Below, in pieces: positions 30,763 to 40,850 of a stretch of DNA of 64,000 nt. Position numbers and translations under genes: made by a program. The DNA comes from Candidatus Tepidifontimicrobium thermophilum (GTDB lineage Bacteria > Sysuimicrobiota > Sysuimicrobiia > Sysuimicrobiales > Sysuimicrobiaceae), in the NCBI GenBank assembly GCA_031296405.1, contig JAVKKH010000009.1, positions 1 through 64,000 of the forward strand. Reading direction: 5' to 3'. Position 1 is the first letter of the stretch; each line of letters opens with the position of its first letter. The notes under the pieces were generated by a model. The model worked only from the letters and a program-made list of their open reading frames with translations. It was not told the origin of the DNA and ran no database searches.

Positions 30763-33411
30763 GTGCCGGAACGGACGGAGCGGGCGGCGGAGATCCTCCA
30801 AGCCTGCCTGCGGATGGCGGAGTGGCTGCTGGCCAGCCCTGCGTGCGAGGAGGGGAACTGCGAGGAGCCCCTGAGGCTGCTGGGCGAGGCCGCAGGCGTA
30901 AGCCGCGTGTACGTGTTCGAAAACCACGTGGGCGCAGACGGAACCCTGCTCACCAGCCAGCGGCACGAGTGGTGCGCGCCGGGGATCGAGCCGCAGACGG
31001 ACAACCCCGACCTCCAGGACTTCCCCTGGGAGGAAGGCGGGTTCGGCCGGTGGGTGCGGCTCATGCGGGAAGGCCAGCCAGTGTACGGGCTGGTCCGCGA
31101 CTTCCCTCCTGCCGAGCGGGCCGTACTGGAAGCCCAGCAGATCCGGTCCCTGGCGGCGGTCCCCATCTTCGCCCACGGCCGGTGGTGGGGGTTCGTGGGG
31201 TTCGACGACTGCTGGGAGGACCGTGCGTGGGCTCCTGAAGAGATCTCGGCTCTGAGGCTCGCGGCCCGCCTCCTGGGAGCGGCCCTGGACCGCCAGCGCG
31301 CGGGCCACGACCTCCGCCTCACCGCGGGGGTGGCCACGCGCCTGTTGGGTTGCACGTCCTGGCAACAGGTGGTGGACGAGATCCACGCCACCCTGGGCAA
31401 GCAGCTCCGGCCGGACGGGCTGAGCCTGTTCGTGGTAGAGCCCACCGGCACCTACCTGGAACTGGTCGCGTCCCGAGGCGATCCCCCGGCGTTCCTTCCG
31501 GGGACCGTGCTCCCCGTGCTGCCCCAGGACGCGTGGTGCGGGGCGTGGGCGGTGGCTCACGGAAGGGTGTCCTGGGTCCAGGACCTCAAGACCCCCGACC
31601 TCCCCTTTCGGGTTTCGCCAGTCCTGGACCGAGCAGGAGTGCGGTCGCTCGTCCTGGTCCCCCTGACTTCCGAAGCCCGCATCACGGGCTGTCTGGTGAT
31701 GGACTACCGTTCCCCGGTCCAGCTCGATCCCGCTGACCTTCAGGCCTGCGAGGCCACAAGGCCGGTGATCGCGGTGGCCACCGAGCGGGTGCGGGACCAC
31801 ACCAGCTACCAGGACCTGTTCGCCCGGGTCCCCGTAGGGCTGTACCGGAGTACGCCCGACGGCACGGTGCTGCAGGCGAACCGGTTCCTGGCACAGCTGC
31901 TGGGCTACCCGAGCCCTGAAGCCCTGATGGCCCTGAAAGCCCAGGACGTATATGCGGATCCCCAGGACCGCGAGCGGTGGCGCCAGCTCATGGACACCGC
32001 CGGCCGGGTGGACGATTTCGAGACGCGGATGCGGCGCGCGGACGGACAGCTTGTGTGGGTGCTGGAATCCGCGCGGACGGTCTTCGGGCCCGACGGGCGG
32101 CCCCTGTACTACGACGGGTGCGTGGTGGACTACACGAGCCGCCGGGCCTTACAGGACCAGGTTTCCTACCTGTCCCGCCACGACCCGCTCACGGGTGTTG
32201 CCAACCGTGAAGAGTTCCTCCACCAGCTCAGCGCCCGGCTGCAGGCCCGCCACAGGCCCGCGGTGCTCCTGGTGGACCTGAACGACTTCCACCAGGTCAA
32301 CGAGGAGTTCGGCCCCGCCACGGGGGACCGGGCCCTGCAGTGGGTGGCGCAGACGCTTAGAGCCCACGTCCGGAGCACGGACGTGGTGGCCCGGGTGGGC
32401 GGGGACCGGTTCGCAGTCCTCCTGCCGGACGCAGACGCCAGGGTGGCCCGCCGGACCGCAGAAAGGCTGCTGCAGGCTCTGCGGGCGCCGGCGGCGGTGG
32501 CAGGCGTACAGGTGCGGGTGTGGCCGCGGTGCGGCGCGGCCGTCCTGGGCCGCAGCCGCTCGGGCGCCACGGAGCTGTTCCGGGCCGCGGAGTCCGCCCT
32601 GGACCGGGCCAAGTCCCCGCCGGGGTTTTCCATAGCGCACCCCTCGCCGCGCCGACGCCGGGTGATGTGGACGGAGCGGATCCGGGAGGCCCTGCGGGAG
32701 GACCGGCTGGGGGTGTTCGCACAGCCCATCCTGGACCTGCGTACCGACCAGCTGGACCGGTGGGAGCTGCTCCTGCGCTTCCGCGAGAGCTCCCGGTGGG
32801 TAGGCCCCGACCGGTTCTTGCACGAGGTAGAGCGCTCGGGGCTGGTGGTGGAGCTGGACCTGTGGGTCCTGAGGCGGGCCCTGGAGCTGACGGGGAGGCT
32901 GCCCGGCTACGTCCACGTCAACTTCTCGGGCCGGACCCTCTCGGACCCGCACGCCCTGGAACGCGCCGTGGGTCTGCTCCAATCTACCCCCGAGGGCGCG
33001 GGCTGTCTCGCGGTGGAGATTACCGAGACGGCTGTCTTACAGGATCTCCAGCAGGCTGCCCGGTTCATCCAGGCCCTCAGACTGGCAGGGGCCTGCGTCG
33101 TCCTGGACGACTTCGGCGTGGGCTACTCCTCCCTCGCACACCTGCGCCACCTGCAGGTGGACGGCTTCAAGATCGACGGGAGCTTCGTCCGGCACATGCG
33201 CTCCAACGCCCGCGACCGGCACCTGGTCCGCAGCCTGGTGGAGATGGGCCACGCCCTGGGCTGCCTCGTGATCGCGGAGTGGGTGGAGGACCCGTCCACC
33301 CTGCAGCTGCTGCGGGAGTTCGGAGCGGACTGCGCCCAGGGGTTCTACGTGGCGCGGCCCGCGCCCTTGCCGTCCGCTGCCCGGCGCTCCGCGGCCTGCC
33401 CTGCGGGCTGA
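30763..33411 (+). CDS. GAF-GAF-PAS-GGDEF-EAL protein, probable cyclic-di-GMP phosphodiesterase
   Basis: The 882-aa soluble protein has two GAF-like sensor domains (about residues 10-170 and 185-345), a PAS domain (about 350-465; GLYRSTPDGTVLQANRFLAQ), a GGDEF domain with the degenerate signature GGDRF (VARVGGDRFAVLL), and an EAL domain (about 640-880). EAL residues are retained: Glu in RWELLLRF (ELL for EAL), Asn in HVNFSG, EITETAV, the DDFGVGYSS loop, the Lys in GFKIDGSF, and AEWVED. It should hydrolyse cyclic di-GMP, with the GGDEF part regulatory. It forms a unit with the diguanylate cyclase before it and ends 4 bp from the converging phosphoribosyltransferase gene. Confidence 0.88.
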   Translation: MPERTERAAEILQACLRMAEWLLASPACEEGNCEEPLRLLGEAAGVSRVYVFENHVGADGTLLTSQRHEWCAPGIEPQTDNPDLQDFPWEEGGFGRWVRLMREGQPVYGLVRDFPPAERAVLEAQQIRSLAAVPIFAHGRWWGFVGFDDCWEDRAWAPEEISALRLAARLLGAALDRQRAGHDLRLTAGVATRLLGCTSWQQVVDEIHATLGKQLRPDGLSLFVVEPTGTYLELVASRGDPPAFLPGTVLPVLPQDAWCGAWAVAHGRVSWVQDLKTPDLPFRVSPVLDRAGVRSLVLVPLTSEARITGCLVMDYRSPVQLDPADLQACEATRPVIAVATERVRDHTSYQDLFARVPVGLYRSTPDGTVLQANRFLAQLLGYPSPEALMALKAQDVYADPQDRERWRQLMDTAGRVDDFETRMRRADGQLVWVLESARTVFGPDGRPLYYDGCVVDYTSRRALQDQVSYLSRHDPLTGVANREEFLHQLSARLQARHRPAVLLVDLNDFHQVNEEFGPATGDRALQWVAQTLRAHVRSTDVVARVGGDRFAVLLPDADARVARRTAERLLQALRAPAAVAGVQVRVWPRCGAAVLGRSRSGATELFRAAESALDRAKSPPGFSIAHPSPRRRRVMWTERIREALREDRLGVFAQPILDLRTDQLDRWELLLRFRESSRWVGPDRFLHEVERSGLVVELDLWVLRRALELTGRLPGYVHVNFSGRTLSDPHALERAVGLLQSTPEGAGCLAVEITETAVLQDLQQAARFIQALRLAGACVVLDDFGVGYSSLAHLRHLQVDGFKIDGSFVRHMRSNARDRHLVRSLVEMGHALGCLVIAEWVEDPSTLQLLREFGADCAQGFYVARPAPLPSAARRSAACPAG

Positions 33412-33415
33412 GGGC

Positions 33416-33982
33416 CTACCCTGAGCTCTTGAAGACGGGCAGGATCCCCATGTGGTGCACGTCAGGCCACTCCTGCCCCTCCAGGAGCAGCGCCGCCTTG
33501 GCCACCACCCGGCCGCCCGCGCGTTCCACGAGCTCCGCCATGGCCTGCAGGGTCTCCCCCGTGCTCACGATGTCGTCCACCAGCCCCACCGCCCGGCCGC
33601 GCAGCTTCAGGGCGTCCCGGCCGTCCAGGAACAGCTCCTGCTCGGTCTTGGCGGTGATGGGCTTGTAGCGCACCGACAGCGGGCTCAGCATGAAGGGCCG
33701 GATCTCCTTCCGGCAGACCACGTAGGGCCGCAGGCCCAGGTAGGTGGCGATGGCGTGGGCCAGCGGGATCCCCTTCGTCTCCGTGGTCACGAACAGCTCG
33801 CACCCGGCCATCCGCTCGCTGAGGATCCGGGCCGCGCGGTCGATGACCTCGGTGTCGCCCAGGCTGTAGTAGTACGCGATCCACGTGTCCGGCGCCACCT
33901 GGATCAGGGGGAGCTGCCGCCGCGCCCCCGCGATCTCCAGCTCGTAGGTGGACTGCCCGTCGAACGGCAACACGTGCGCCAC
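33416..33982 (-). CDS. Purine phosphoribosyltransferase (Apt-like)
   Basis: The 188-aa type I phosphoribosyltransferase has the PRPP-binding motif GLVDDIVSTGETLQAM (about residues 125-140), a flexible-loop region RYKPITAKTEQELFL and the N-terminal FVTTETKGIPLAHAIATYLG. It resembles adenine/xanthine salvage enzymes rather than PyrE or Hpt. It is the last gene of the purine operon, 50 bp after purH; the GTG at 33982 follows AAGGAG by 8 nt. Which base it uses is not certain. Confidence 0.82.
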   Translation of the reverse strand: MAHVLPFDGQSTYELEIAGARRQLPLIQVAPDTWIAYYYSLGDTEVIDRAARILSERMAGCELFVTTETKGIPLAHAIATYLGLRPYVVCRKEIRPFMLSPLSVRYKPITAKTEQELFLDGRDALKLRGRAVGLVDDIVSTGETLQAMAELVERAGGRVVAKAALLLEGQEWPDVHHMGILPVFKSSG

Positions 33983-34032
33983 GAGCCTCACTCCTTCCCG
34001 GCCCACCGATACTGGATCGTACCGCAGCCCGC

Positions 34033-35556
34033 CTAGTGCCGGAAGTGGCGGACGCCCGTGAAGACCATGGCGCAGCCTGCCCGCTCCGCGGCCGCCACCA
34101 CCTCCGGGTCCCGGACCGAGCCCCCGGGCTGCACGATGGCCACCACCCCCGCCCGCGCGGCCTCCTCCACCCCGTCGGGGAAAGGGAAGAAGGCGTCGGA
34201 GGCCAGCACTGCTCCCCGCGCTCGGTCCTTCGCCTTCCACACCGCCATGCGCACGCTGTCTACCCGGCTCATCTGGCCCGCCCCGACCCCCACCACCTCC
34301 CTGCCCCGGGCCAGGACGATGGCGTTGGACTTGGTGTGCTTGCACACCGTCCAGGCGAACGCGAGGTCCCGCCACTCCTCTTCGGTGGGATGTCGTGTGG
34401 TCACCACCCGGAGCTGCTGGGGATCCCACGTCACCCGGTCGGGCTCCTGTACCAGCACCCCTCCGGGAACGGTGCGGATCTCCGGGCCCGGCCCCCCAGG
34501 CTCCGCGGTCAGCAGCCGCAGGTTGCGCTTCCGGCGCAGTACCTCCAGCGCCTCCGGCTCGAACCCGGGCGCTACCACCACCTCCAGGAACACATCCTGC
34601 AGCCGCGCGGCGGAGTCCCGGTCCACCGGCCGGTTGGTCGCCACGATCCCCCCGAAGGCGGAGACCGGGTCCCCGCGCAGCGCCCCTTCCACGGCCTCCC
34701 CCAGGGTCGCCGCCGCCGCACACCCGCAGGGGTTGGTGTGCTTGACCACCACCGCCGCGGGCTCGGCGAACTCGCACGCTAAAGCCCAGGCCGCGCCGGC
34801 GTCCAGCAGGTTGTTGTACGAAAGCTCCTTCCCGCCCAGGGGCTCGCAGGCGGCCAGGCTGTCCGCTGCGGCGAGGGGTTCGCGGTACACCGCGGCGCGC
34901 TGGTGGGGATTCTCCCCGTACCGCAGGTCCCGGACCTTACGCCACGCCCGGACCATCCGGTCGCCAAAGGGCTCCACGCCCGCCCGAGAGGCGAGCGCCT
35001 GAGCGATGACGGCGTCGTAGTACGCGGTGTGCAGGAAGGCCTGGGCCGCCCAGCGCCGGCGGACCTCCAGGGGCACCTCCCCCCGCGCCCGCAGCAGCGC
35101 CAGGGCCTCCGGGTACTGGGCAGGGTCGGTGAGCACCGTTACCCGCGCGGCGTTCTTGGCCGCCGCGCGGATCAGGGTGACCCCCCCGATGTCCACGTGC
35201 TCCACCAGCTCGTCCCAGTCAGGGTCACCACGGGCGGCCTGTTCGAACCGGTACAGGTTGCACGCCACCAGGTCCACGGGCTCGATCCCGAAACGCCCGA
35301 GCTCCCGCAGGTCCTCCGGCTGCGGCCGTGCCAGGACCGCGGCGTGTACCGCAGGGTGCAGGGTCTTCACTCGGCCGGCCAGGAGCTCCGGGAACCCGGT
35401 GAGCTCCTGAACCGGGATCACCGGCAGGCCTGCTTCCGCCAGCGCCCGCGCGGTGCCGCCCGTGGACACCAGCTCCCATCCGAGTTCCCGAAGGCCCGCG
35501 GCGAACTCCACGATGCCCGTCTTGTCCGTCACGCTGAGGATCGCCCTGCGCGCCAC
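34033..35556 (-). CDS. purH: Bifunctional AICAR transformylase/IMP cyclohydrolase
   Basis: The 507-aa enzyme catalyses the last two steps to IMP. The N-terminal IMP cyclohydrolase domain starts AILSVTDKTGIVEFAAGL and has STGGTARAL and RVKTLHPAVHAAVLAR; the transformylase domain has RYGENPHQRAAVYRE, LSYNNLLDAGAAW, VVKHTNPCGCA and SDAFFPFPDGVEEAA, ending CAMVFTGVRHFRH. GTG 35556 is preceded by AAAGGAGG; the gap to purN is 11 bp, the only non-overlapping junction from purD to purH. Confidence 0.97.
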   Translation of the reverse strand: MARRAILSVTDKTGIVEFAAGLRELGWELVSTGGTARALAEAGLPVIPVQELTGFPELLAGRVKTLHPAVHAAVLARPQPEDLRELGRFGIEPVDLVACNLYRFEQAARGDPDWDELVEHVDIGGVTLIRAAAKNAARVTVLTDPAQYPEALALLRARGEVPLEVRRRWAAQAFLHTAYYDAVIAQALASRAGVEPFGDRMVRAWRKVRDLRYGENPHQRAAVYREPLAAADSLAACEPLGGKELSYNNLLDAGAAWALACEFAEPAAVVVKHTNPCGCAAAATLGEAVEGALRGDPVSAFGGIVATNRPVDRDSAARLQDVFLEVVVAPGFEPEALEVLRRKRNLRLLTAEPGGPGPEIRTVPGGVLVQEPDRVTWDPQQLRVVTTRHPTEEEWRDLAFAWTVCKHTKSNAIVLARGREVVGVGAGQMSRVDSVRMAVWKAKDRARGAVLASDAFFPFPDGVEEAARAGVVAIVQPGGSVRDPEVVAAAERAGCAMVFTGVRHFRH

Positions 35557-35567
35557 CGCTCCCTCCT

Positions 35568-36200
35568 TTACCGGGCCAGCTGCTCCGCGGCCACCAGGTC
35601 GTCGAACCGTACCTGCCCGGTGACCACCCGGCGGATGGCCTCCGGGTACAGCCGGTGTTCCTGCTCCGCCACACGGGCGGCCAGGGTTTCCACCGTGTCG
35701 TCCGGCAGCACGGGCACCCGGGCCTGGGCCACCACCGGCCCCGCGTCCACGTCCTCGGTGACGAAGTGCACCGTGCAACCGCTCTCCACCGCACCGGAGG
35801 CCAGCACCGCCTGGTGCACCCGCTCCCCGTACATCCCTCTGCCGCCGAAGGCCGGCAGCAGGGAAGGGTGGATGTTGAGGATGCGGCCCCGGTACCGCTG
35901 CACGAACTCCGGGGGAAGGATCCGCAGAAAGCCCGCCAGGCACACCCACTGCGCCTGGTGGGCGTCCAGCACTTCTGCCAGCCGCCGGCCGAAGTCGGCC
36001 GGGTCCCGACGCCAGGGCACCACGTACGCGGGGACCCCTGCCTGCCGGGCCCGCTCCAGCGCGTACGCGCCTGGCCTGTCGGAGACCACCACCACCACCT
36101 CTGCGGGGTATTCCGGAGCCCGTGTGGCGTCCAGGATCGCCTGCAGGTTAGTGCCCCGGCCAGACACCAGGACCGCCAGCCGCGCGCGCGCCCCTCTCAC
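35568..36200 (-). CDS. purN: Phosphoribosylglycinamide formyltransferase
   Basis: The 210-aa folate-dependent GAR transformylase has LAVLVSGRGTNLQAILDA, the catalytic NIHPSLLPAFGG (Asn/His) and the Asp in TVHFVTEDVDAGPVVAQ. It converts GAR to formyl-GAR. The GTG at 36200 overlaps the purM stop by 4 nt (GTGA). Confidence 0.95.
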   Translation of the reverse strand: MRGARARLAVLVSGRGTNLQAILDATRAPEYPAEVVVVVSDRPGAYALERARQAGVPAYVVPWRRDPADFGRRLAEVLDAHQAQWVCLAGFLRILPPEFVQRYRGRILNIHPSLLPAFGGRGMYGERVHQAVLASGAVESGCTVHFVTEDVDAGPVVAQARVPVLPDDTVETLAARVAEQEHRLYPEAIRRVVTGQVRFDDLVAAEQLAR

Positions 36201-37240
36201 GGCCGCTCCTCCACGACCACCCGTACGTTCCGCGGGCCCTCTACGACCTCGCCTGCGCGGTACACCGTCTCCCCGCAGGCCCGCAGGACCTCCTCCGCCC
36301 GGGCCGCGGCCTCCGGCCGTACCACCACCACCAGGCCCACGCCCATGTTGAAAACCCGGAACATCTCCCGCTCGTCCACAGGCCCCTCGCGGGCCACCAG
36401 CCGGAACACCGCGGGGACTTCCCAGGTCACCCGGACCTCCGCACCACAGCCCTCCGGCAGGACCCGCGCCAGGTTCCCCGGGATCCCGCCCCCGGTCACG
36501 TGCGCCATGGCCGTCACCTGGCCGCCCACCTCCTCCAGCAGCCGCAGCAGGCTGGCTGCGTAACAGCGGTGGGGCCGCAAAAGCGCGTCGGCCCGGGTGC
36601 AGCCCAGGTCCGGCTCGTAGCGGTCCAGGTCCCCCACTTCCCGCACCAGAACGGCCCTGGCAAGGCTGTACCCGTTCGTGTGCAGGCCGTCGGAGGCCAG
36701 GCCCAGGAGCACGTCGCCGGGCCGGACGGAGCTCCCGTCCACCAGGTCCGCCGCCTCCACCACCCCCACCGCGCAACCCACCACGTCCCACGCGCCCTCC
36801 GCGTAGACCCCCGGCATCTCCGCAGTCTCCCCGCCCACCAGGGCCACCCCGTACCGGGCGCACGCGTCCAGCACCCCCTCCAGCACCGCCTGCAGGGCTT
36901 CCGGCCTCAGGCGGCCCGCGGCCACGTAGTCCAGGAAGAACAGGGGTCTTGCGCCGTGCACGGCCACGTCATTAAGCCCGTGGGCCACCACGTCGTGCCC
37001 CAGAGTCCGGAAGTCCTCGGGGCGGCGGGCCAGCAACGTCTTGGTACCCACTCCGTCCACGGAAGCCACCAGCACCGGCTCGCCGCCCCCAGGCACCCGC
37101 ACCATACCGCCGAACAGGCCGGGCCCACCCACCACGTGAGGGGTAAAGGTGGACTGCATCCTGGGGGTCAGCCGGCGAAGGACCGCTTCGGCGGCCTCCG
37201 GGTCCACACCGGCGTCGCGGTACGTGAGGGTGCGGCTCAG
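36197..37240 (-). CDS. purM: AIR synthetase
   Basis: The 347-aa enzyme (FGAM to AIR) has VASVDGVGTKTLLA, DVVAHGLNDVAVHGARPLFF, VGGETAEMPGVY, LASDGLHTNGYSLAR and HVTGGGIPGNLARVLP. The conserved N-terminal string LTYRDAGVD starts four residues into the frame, so translation must begin at or before it. No ATG, GTG or TTG is available there: the only fitting start is a CTG at 37240 that overlaps the purF stop (CTGA) and follows GGAGGT by 6 nt. The nearest standard start, GTG 37207, would cut into the conserved N-terminus. Confidence 0.93.
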   Translation of the reverse strand: MSRTLTYRDAGVDPEAAEAVLRRLTPRMQSTFTPHVVGGPGLFGGMVRVPGGGEPVLVASVDGVGTKTLLARRPEDFRTLGHDVVAHGLNDVAVHGARPLFFLDYVAAGRLRPEALQAVLEGVLDACARYGVALVGGETAEMPGVYAEGAWDVVGCAVGVVEAADLVDGSSVRPGDVLLGLASDGLHTNGYSLARAVLVREVGDLDRYEPDLGCTRADALLRPHRCYAASLLRLLEEVGGQVTAMAHVTGGGIPGNLARVLPEGCGAEVRVTWEVPAVFRLVAREGPVDEREMFRVFNMGVGLVVVVRPEAAARAEEVLRACGETVYRAGEVVEGPRNVRVVVEERP

Positions 37241-38652
37241 CGCGCCACCTCCAGGGCCATCCGGCCGGCCAGCTCCTCCTGGGGCTGCCCGGTGGGGTAC
37301 CGCCCGTCCAGGCACGCCATGCACAGCTCCGCCCGGCTGAGTCCGATAGCCTCCACCAGACCCTCCTGACTCAAATAGCCCAGGGAGTCCGCGCCGATGC
37401 GCTGGCGGATCTGCTCCACGTCCAGCTCTGCGGCCACCAGCTGGCGGCGGCTGCTGGTGTCCACCCCGTAGAAGCACGGCCACCGGATGGGCGGGGACGA
37501 GATACGGACGTGCACCTCCCGCGCTCCGGCCTCCCGCAGCACCTGTACGATCTTGCCGCTGGTGGTCCCCCGGACGATGCTGTCGTCCACCAGCACCACC
37601 CGCTGGCCGGCCACCAGCTCCCGCACGGGGTTCAGCTTCACCCGCACGCCCAGGTCCCGGCGCTGCGGGTCCGGCTCGATGAAGGTGCGGCCCACGTACC
37701 GGTTCTTCACCAGGGCCAGCTCGAACCGCAGGCCGCTCTGCTCCGCAAACCCCAGCGCCGCGGACGTGCCGGAGTCCGGCACGGGCACCACCAGGTCCGC
37801 GTCTGCGGGATGCTCCCGCGCCAGCACCCGCCCCATGGCACGCCGGACCGTGTGCACATTCCGGCCGACCAGGTTGGTGTCCGGCCGTGCGAAGTAGATG
37901 TACTCGAACACGCAGTGCGCCCGCCTGGGAGAGGGCAGCACCACCTCCCCGTGGAGCTGGCCGCCGCGGACCACCACCAGCTCCCCCGGCAGGACGTCCC
38001 GCACGAAGGCCGCGCCGATCTGGTCAAACGCGCACGTCTCGGAGGCCACAACCCACCCTTCCCCGAGGCGCCCGAGGACCAGGGGCCGGATGGCGAAGGG
38101 ATCCCGGAAGGCGAACAGGGCCCCATCGATCAGGGCCACCACGGTGTACGCACCCTCCAGACGCTCCATGGCCGCCCGGATGGCCGACTCCGGCGTGCGC
38201 CGGGAGCTGGTGGCCACGCACCACGCCAGCACCTCGGTGTCGGAGGTGCCCCGGAAGCGTACCCCGCGACGCTGGAGTTCCTCCCGCAGCTGCGGGGCGT
38301 TCGTGAGGTTCCCGTTGTGGGCCACCGCCATCGTGCCCCACGGGGACGGAACGGCCACCGGTTGGGCGTTCTCCAGCACCGCGGACCCCATGGTGGAGTA
38401 CCGCACGTGGCCGATCCCCACGCTACCGAGCAGCGCGGAAAGCCGGTCGTCGAACACCCGGCTCACCAGGCCCATCCCCTTGTGCAGGTGCAGGCCCGCC
38501 TCGCTCCAGGTGGCGATCCCGGCGCTCTCCTGCCCCCGGTGCTGCAGCGCCAGCAGCCCCAGGTACACCAGCGGGGCCACCACCTGACCAGGCCAGATGA
38601 CGCCGAACACCCCGCACTCCTCCCGAGGGCCCTCGCGCCAGGGATCCGTCAT
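37237..38652 (-). CDS. purF: Amidophosphoribosyltransferase
   Basis: The 471-aa committed enzyme of purine synthesis (PRPP + Gln to phosphoribosylamine). A 12-residue propeptide precedes Cys13, the N-terminal nucleophile after processing (EECGVFGV), as in the B. subtilis-type enzyme. It has the PRPP motif [17 protein letters not shown] and cysteines [11 protein letters not shown] and [11 protein letters not shown] suited to the structural 4Fe-4S cluster of that class. The ATG at 38652 overlaps the purL stop (ATGA). Its last codons carry the Shine-Dalgarno for purM. Confidence 0.97.
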   Translation of the reverse strand: MTDPWREGPREECGVFGVIWPGQVVAPLVYLGLLALQHRGQESAGIATWSEAGLHLHKGMGLVSRVFDDRLSALLGSVGIGHVRYSTMGSAVLENAQPVAVPSPWGTMAVAHNGNLTNAPQLREELQRRGVRFRGTSDTEVLAWCVATSSRRTPESAIRAAMERLEGAYTVVALIDGALFAFRDPFAIRPLVLGRLGEGWVVASETCAFDQIGAAFVRDVLPGELVVVRGGQLHGEVVLPSPRRAHCVFEYIYFARPDTNLVGRNVHTVRRAMGRVLAREHPADADLVVPVPDSGTSAALGFAEQSGLRFELALVKNRYVGRTFIEPDPQRRDLGVRVKLNPVRELVAGQRVVLVDDSIVRGTTSGKIVQVLREAGAREVHVRISSPPIRWPCFYGVDTSSRRQLVAAELDVEQIRQRIGADSLGYLSQEGLVEAIGLSRAELCMACLDGRYPTGQPQEELAGRMALEVAR

Positions 38653-40850
38653 CGGTACGCCTCCCACGCGGACCGGAGCTCCGCCACGGGAACGATCACC
38701 TCACCGTCCGGCAGCCGCAGCTGCAGCTGGTCTCCGCCCACGTAGCCCAGCAGGCGGAGGGGGACGCCGGCCCGCGCGCACAGCTCCGCGAACGCCTCGT
38801 ACCGCTCGGGCGGCACCGACACCAGGACCCGCGACGGTCCCTCCCCGAACAGGGCTAGGTCCGCTCGAGTCCCGAAGAACTCGGGGCTGAGGGTGCACCG
38901 CGCGCCGATCCCGCCGGCCACGCACGCCTCGGCCAGGGCCACCGCGAGCCCGCCTTCGCTGATGTCGTGGCTGGACCGCAGCATCCCCCCCTCCGCGGCG
39001 CGCGCCAGCACGTCCAGCAGCCGCCGGTGCAGGACCAGGTCCGGGCGCACCGGCGTGCCCGCCACCTTCCCGTGCACCACCCGCAGGTACTCGCTGCCGC
39101 CCAGAGACACGCGGTCCGAGCCCACCAGCGCCACCACGTCCCCCGCGGCCGCGAAGCCCGTGCCCACGGTCCGGGTCACGTCCTCCATCACGCCCAGGCA
39201 CACCACCACCGGAGTCGGGTAGACCGCGCCGCGCTCGGACTCGTTGTAAAGGCTCACGTTCCCGCCCACCACGGGCACTTGCAGGACCCGGCAGGCCTCC
39301 GCGATCCCGTCCACCACCCCGGCCAGCTCCCACGCCACCTCGGGCCGCTCGGGGTTGCCCAGGTTCAGTCCGTCGGTGATGGCCACGGGCTTTGCGCCCA
39401 CACACGCCACGTTCAGGGTGGCCTCGCACACCGCAGCCGCCCCGCCCGCCCAGGGGTCCAGGTAGGAGATGCGGCCACTCCCGTCCACGCTCAGGGCGAT
39501 CCCCCGGGGAGGGGCTTCCAAAAGGCGCAGCACCGCGGCGTCCCCACCCGGTGGCAGGACCGTGCGGAGCTGCACCATGTGGTCGTACTGGGTGTAGATG
39601 GGACGCTTGCTGACCACGGAGGGCGACTGCAGCAGCCGCAGCAGGGCCTGTGCGGGGTCCGGTTCGGGCAGGCCGCTGAGGTCGACCTCCCTCAACGCCC
39701 GCCGCGCCTGGGGCTCCTCTTCTGGCACCCGGTAGGTGGGCGCGTCCGTCAGGGCAACCGGCGGCAGCTCCACCACCAGGGTGGAGCCGTCGTACACGCG
39801 GAGCACGGGGTCGGCGGTCACCTGCCCCACCACCTCCGCGTGCAGTCCCCACCGCCGGTACGCCCGCAGGACCTCCCCCTCCCGGCCCCGCTCCACCACC
39901 AGCAGCATCCGCTCCTGGGACTCTGACAGGAGTACTTCCACCGGCGTCATCCCACGCTCCCGGCGCGGCACCCGGTCCAGGTGCAGGACCATCCCCACGC
40001 CGCCGCGGGCGCTCATCTCCGCGGCCGCGCACGTGATCCCTGCGGCTCCCATGTCCTGCAGCGCCACCACCGCGCCGGTCTCCAGCGCTTCCAGGGTGGC
40101 CTCGATGAGCAGCTTGCCGGCAAAGGGGTCCCCGATCTGCACGGCGCTGCGGTCGGACTCCGCGGAGGTCTCCTCCAGCTGTTCGGAGGCGAACGCCGCG
40201 CCCCCGATCCCGTCCCGGCCCGTGCGGGCGCCCGCGTACACCACGGGGTTTCCTGGCCCCACGGCCGCAGATCCCGACACCCGGGAGGCGGGCAACAACC
40301 CCACGCACGCCACGTTCACCAGCGGGTTGGCCCGGTAGCAGTCCTCGTACAGCACCTCCCCACCCACCACGGGCACGCCCACGGAGTTCCCGTAGTGGCT
40401 GATCCCCGCCACCACCCCGTCCCGCAGCCGGCGGGACTGCGGGTCCTCGGGCGGCCCGAACCGCAGGCTGTCCAGCAGTGCCACCGGACGAGCTCCCATG
40501 CTCAGCACGTCCCGCAGGATCCCGCCCACGCCCGTGGCCGCGCCGTGGAAGGGGTCTACCGCGCTGGGGTGGTTGTGGCTTTCCACCTTCAGGGCCGCAG
40601 CCAGGCCCGGCGCCACCTCCACCACCCCCGCGTTCTCCCCGGGGCCGCGCAGCACCCCGGGACCTGCGGCGGGCAGGCGCTTGAGGTAGGGGCGGGAGTG
40701 CTTGTACGCGCAGTGCTCGGACCACATGACCCCGAACATGCGCAGCTCCGTGGGGTTCGGCCGGCGGCCGAGGAGCGCGCAGACGCGCTCGTACTCCTCC
40801 CGCCGCAGCCCCGCGGCCTCCCACTCGGGAATCTGGGTTACCGCCGTCAT
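38649..40850 (-). CDS. purL: FGAM synthase subunit PurL
   Basis: The 733-aa short-type PurL acts with PurQ and PurS, both encoded directly upstream. It shows [50 protein letters not shown]-type ATP-grasp-like PurM-fold strings ([16 protein letters not shown]), [16 protein letters not shown] and [14 protein letters not shown]. It converts FGAR to FGAM. The ATG at 40850 overlaps the purQ stop and follows GGGGAGG. Confidence 0.97.
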   Translation of the reverse strand: MTAVTQIPEWEAAGLRREEYERVCALLGRRPNPTELRMFGVMWSEHCAYKHSRPYLKRLPAAGPGVLRGPGENAGVVEVAPGLAAALKVESHNHPSAVDPFHGAATGVGGILRDVLSMGARPVALLDSLRFGPPEDPQSRRLRDGVVAGISHYGNSVGVPVVGGEVLYEDCYRANPLVNVACVGLLPASRVSGSAAVGPGNPVVYAGARTGRDGIGGAAFASEQLEETSAESDRSAVQIGDPFAGKLLIEATLEALETGAVVALQDMGAAGITCAAAEMSARGGVGMVLHLDRVPRRERGMTPVEVLLSESQERMLLVVERGREGEVLRAYRRWGLHAEVVGQVTADPVLRVYDGSTLVVELPPVALTDAPTYRVPEEEPQARRALREVDLSGLPEPDPAQALLRLLQSPSVVSKRPIYTQYDHMVQLRTVLPPGGDAAVLRLLEAPPRGIALSVDGSGRISYLDPWAGGAAAVCEATLNVACVGAKPVAITDGLNLGNPERPEVAWELAGVVDGIAEACRVLQVPVVGGNVSLYNESERGAVYPTPVVVCLGVMEDVTRTVGTGFAAAGDVVALVGSDRVSLGGSEYLRVVHGKVAGTPVRPDLVLHRRLLDVLARAAEGGMLRSSHDISEGGLAVALAEACVAGGIGARCTLSPEFFGTRADLALFGEGPSRVLVSVPPERYEAFAELCARAGVPLRLLGYVGGDQLQLRLPDGEVIVPVAELRSAWEAYR

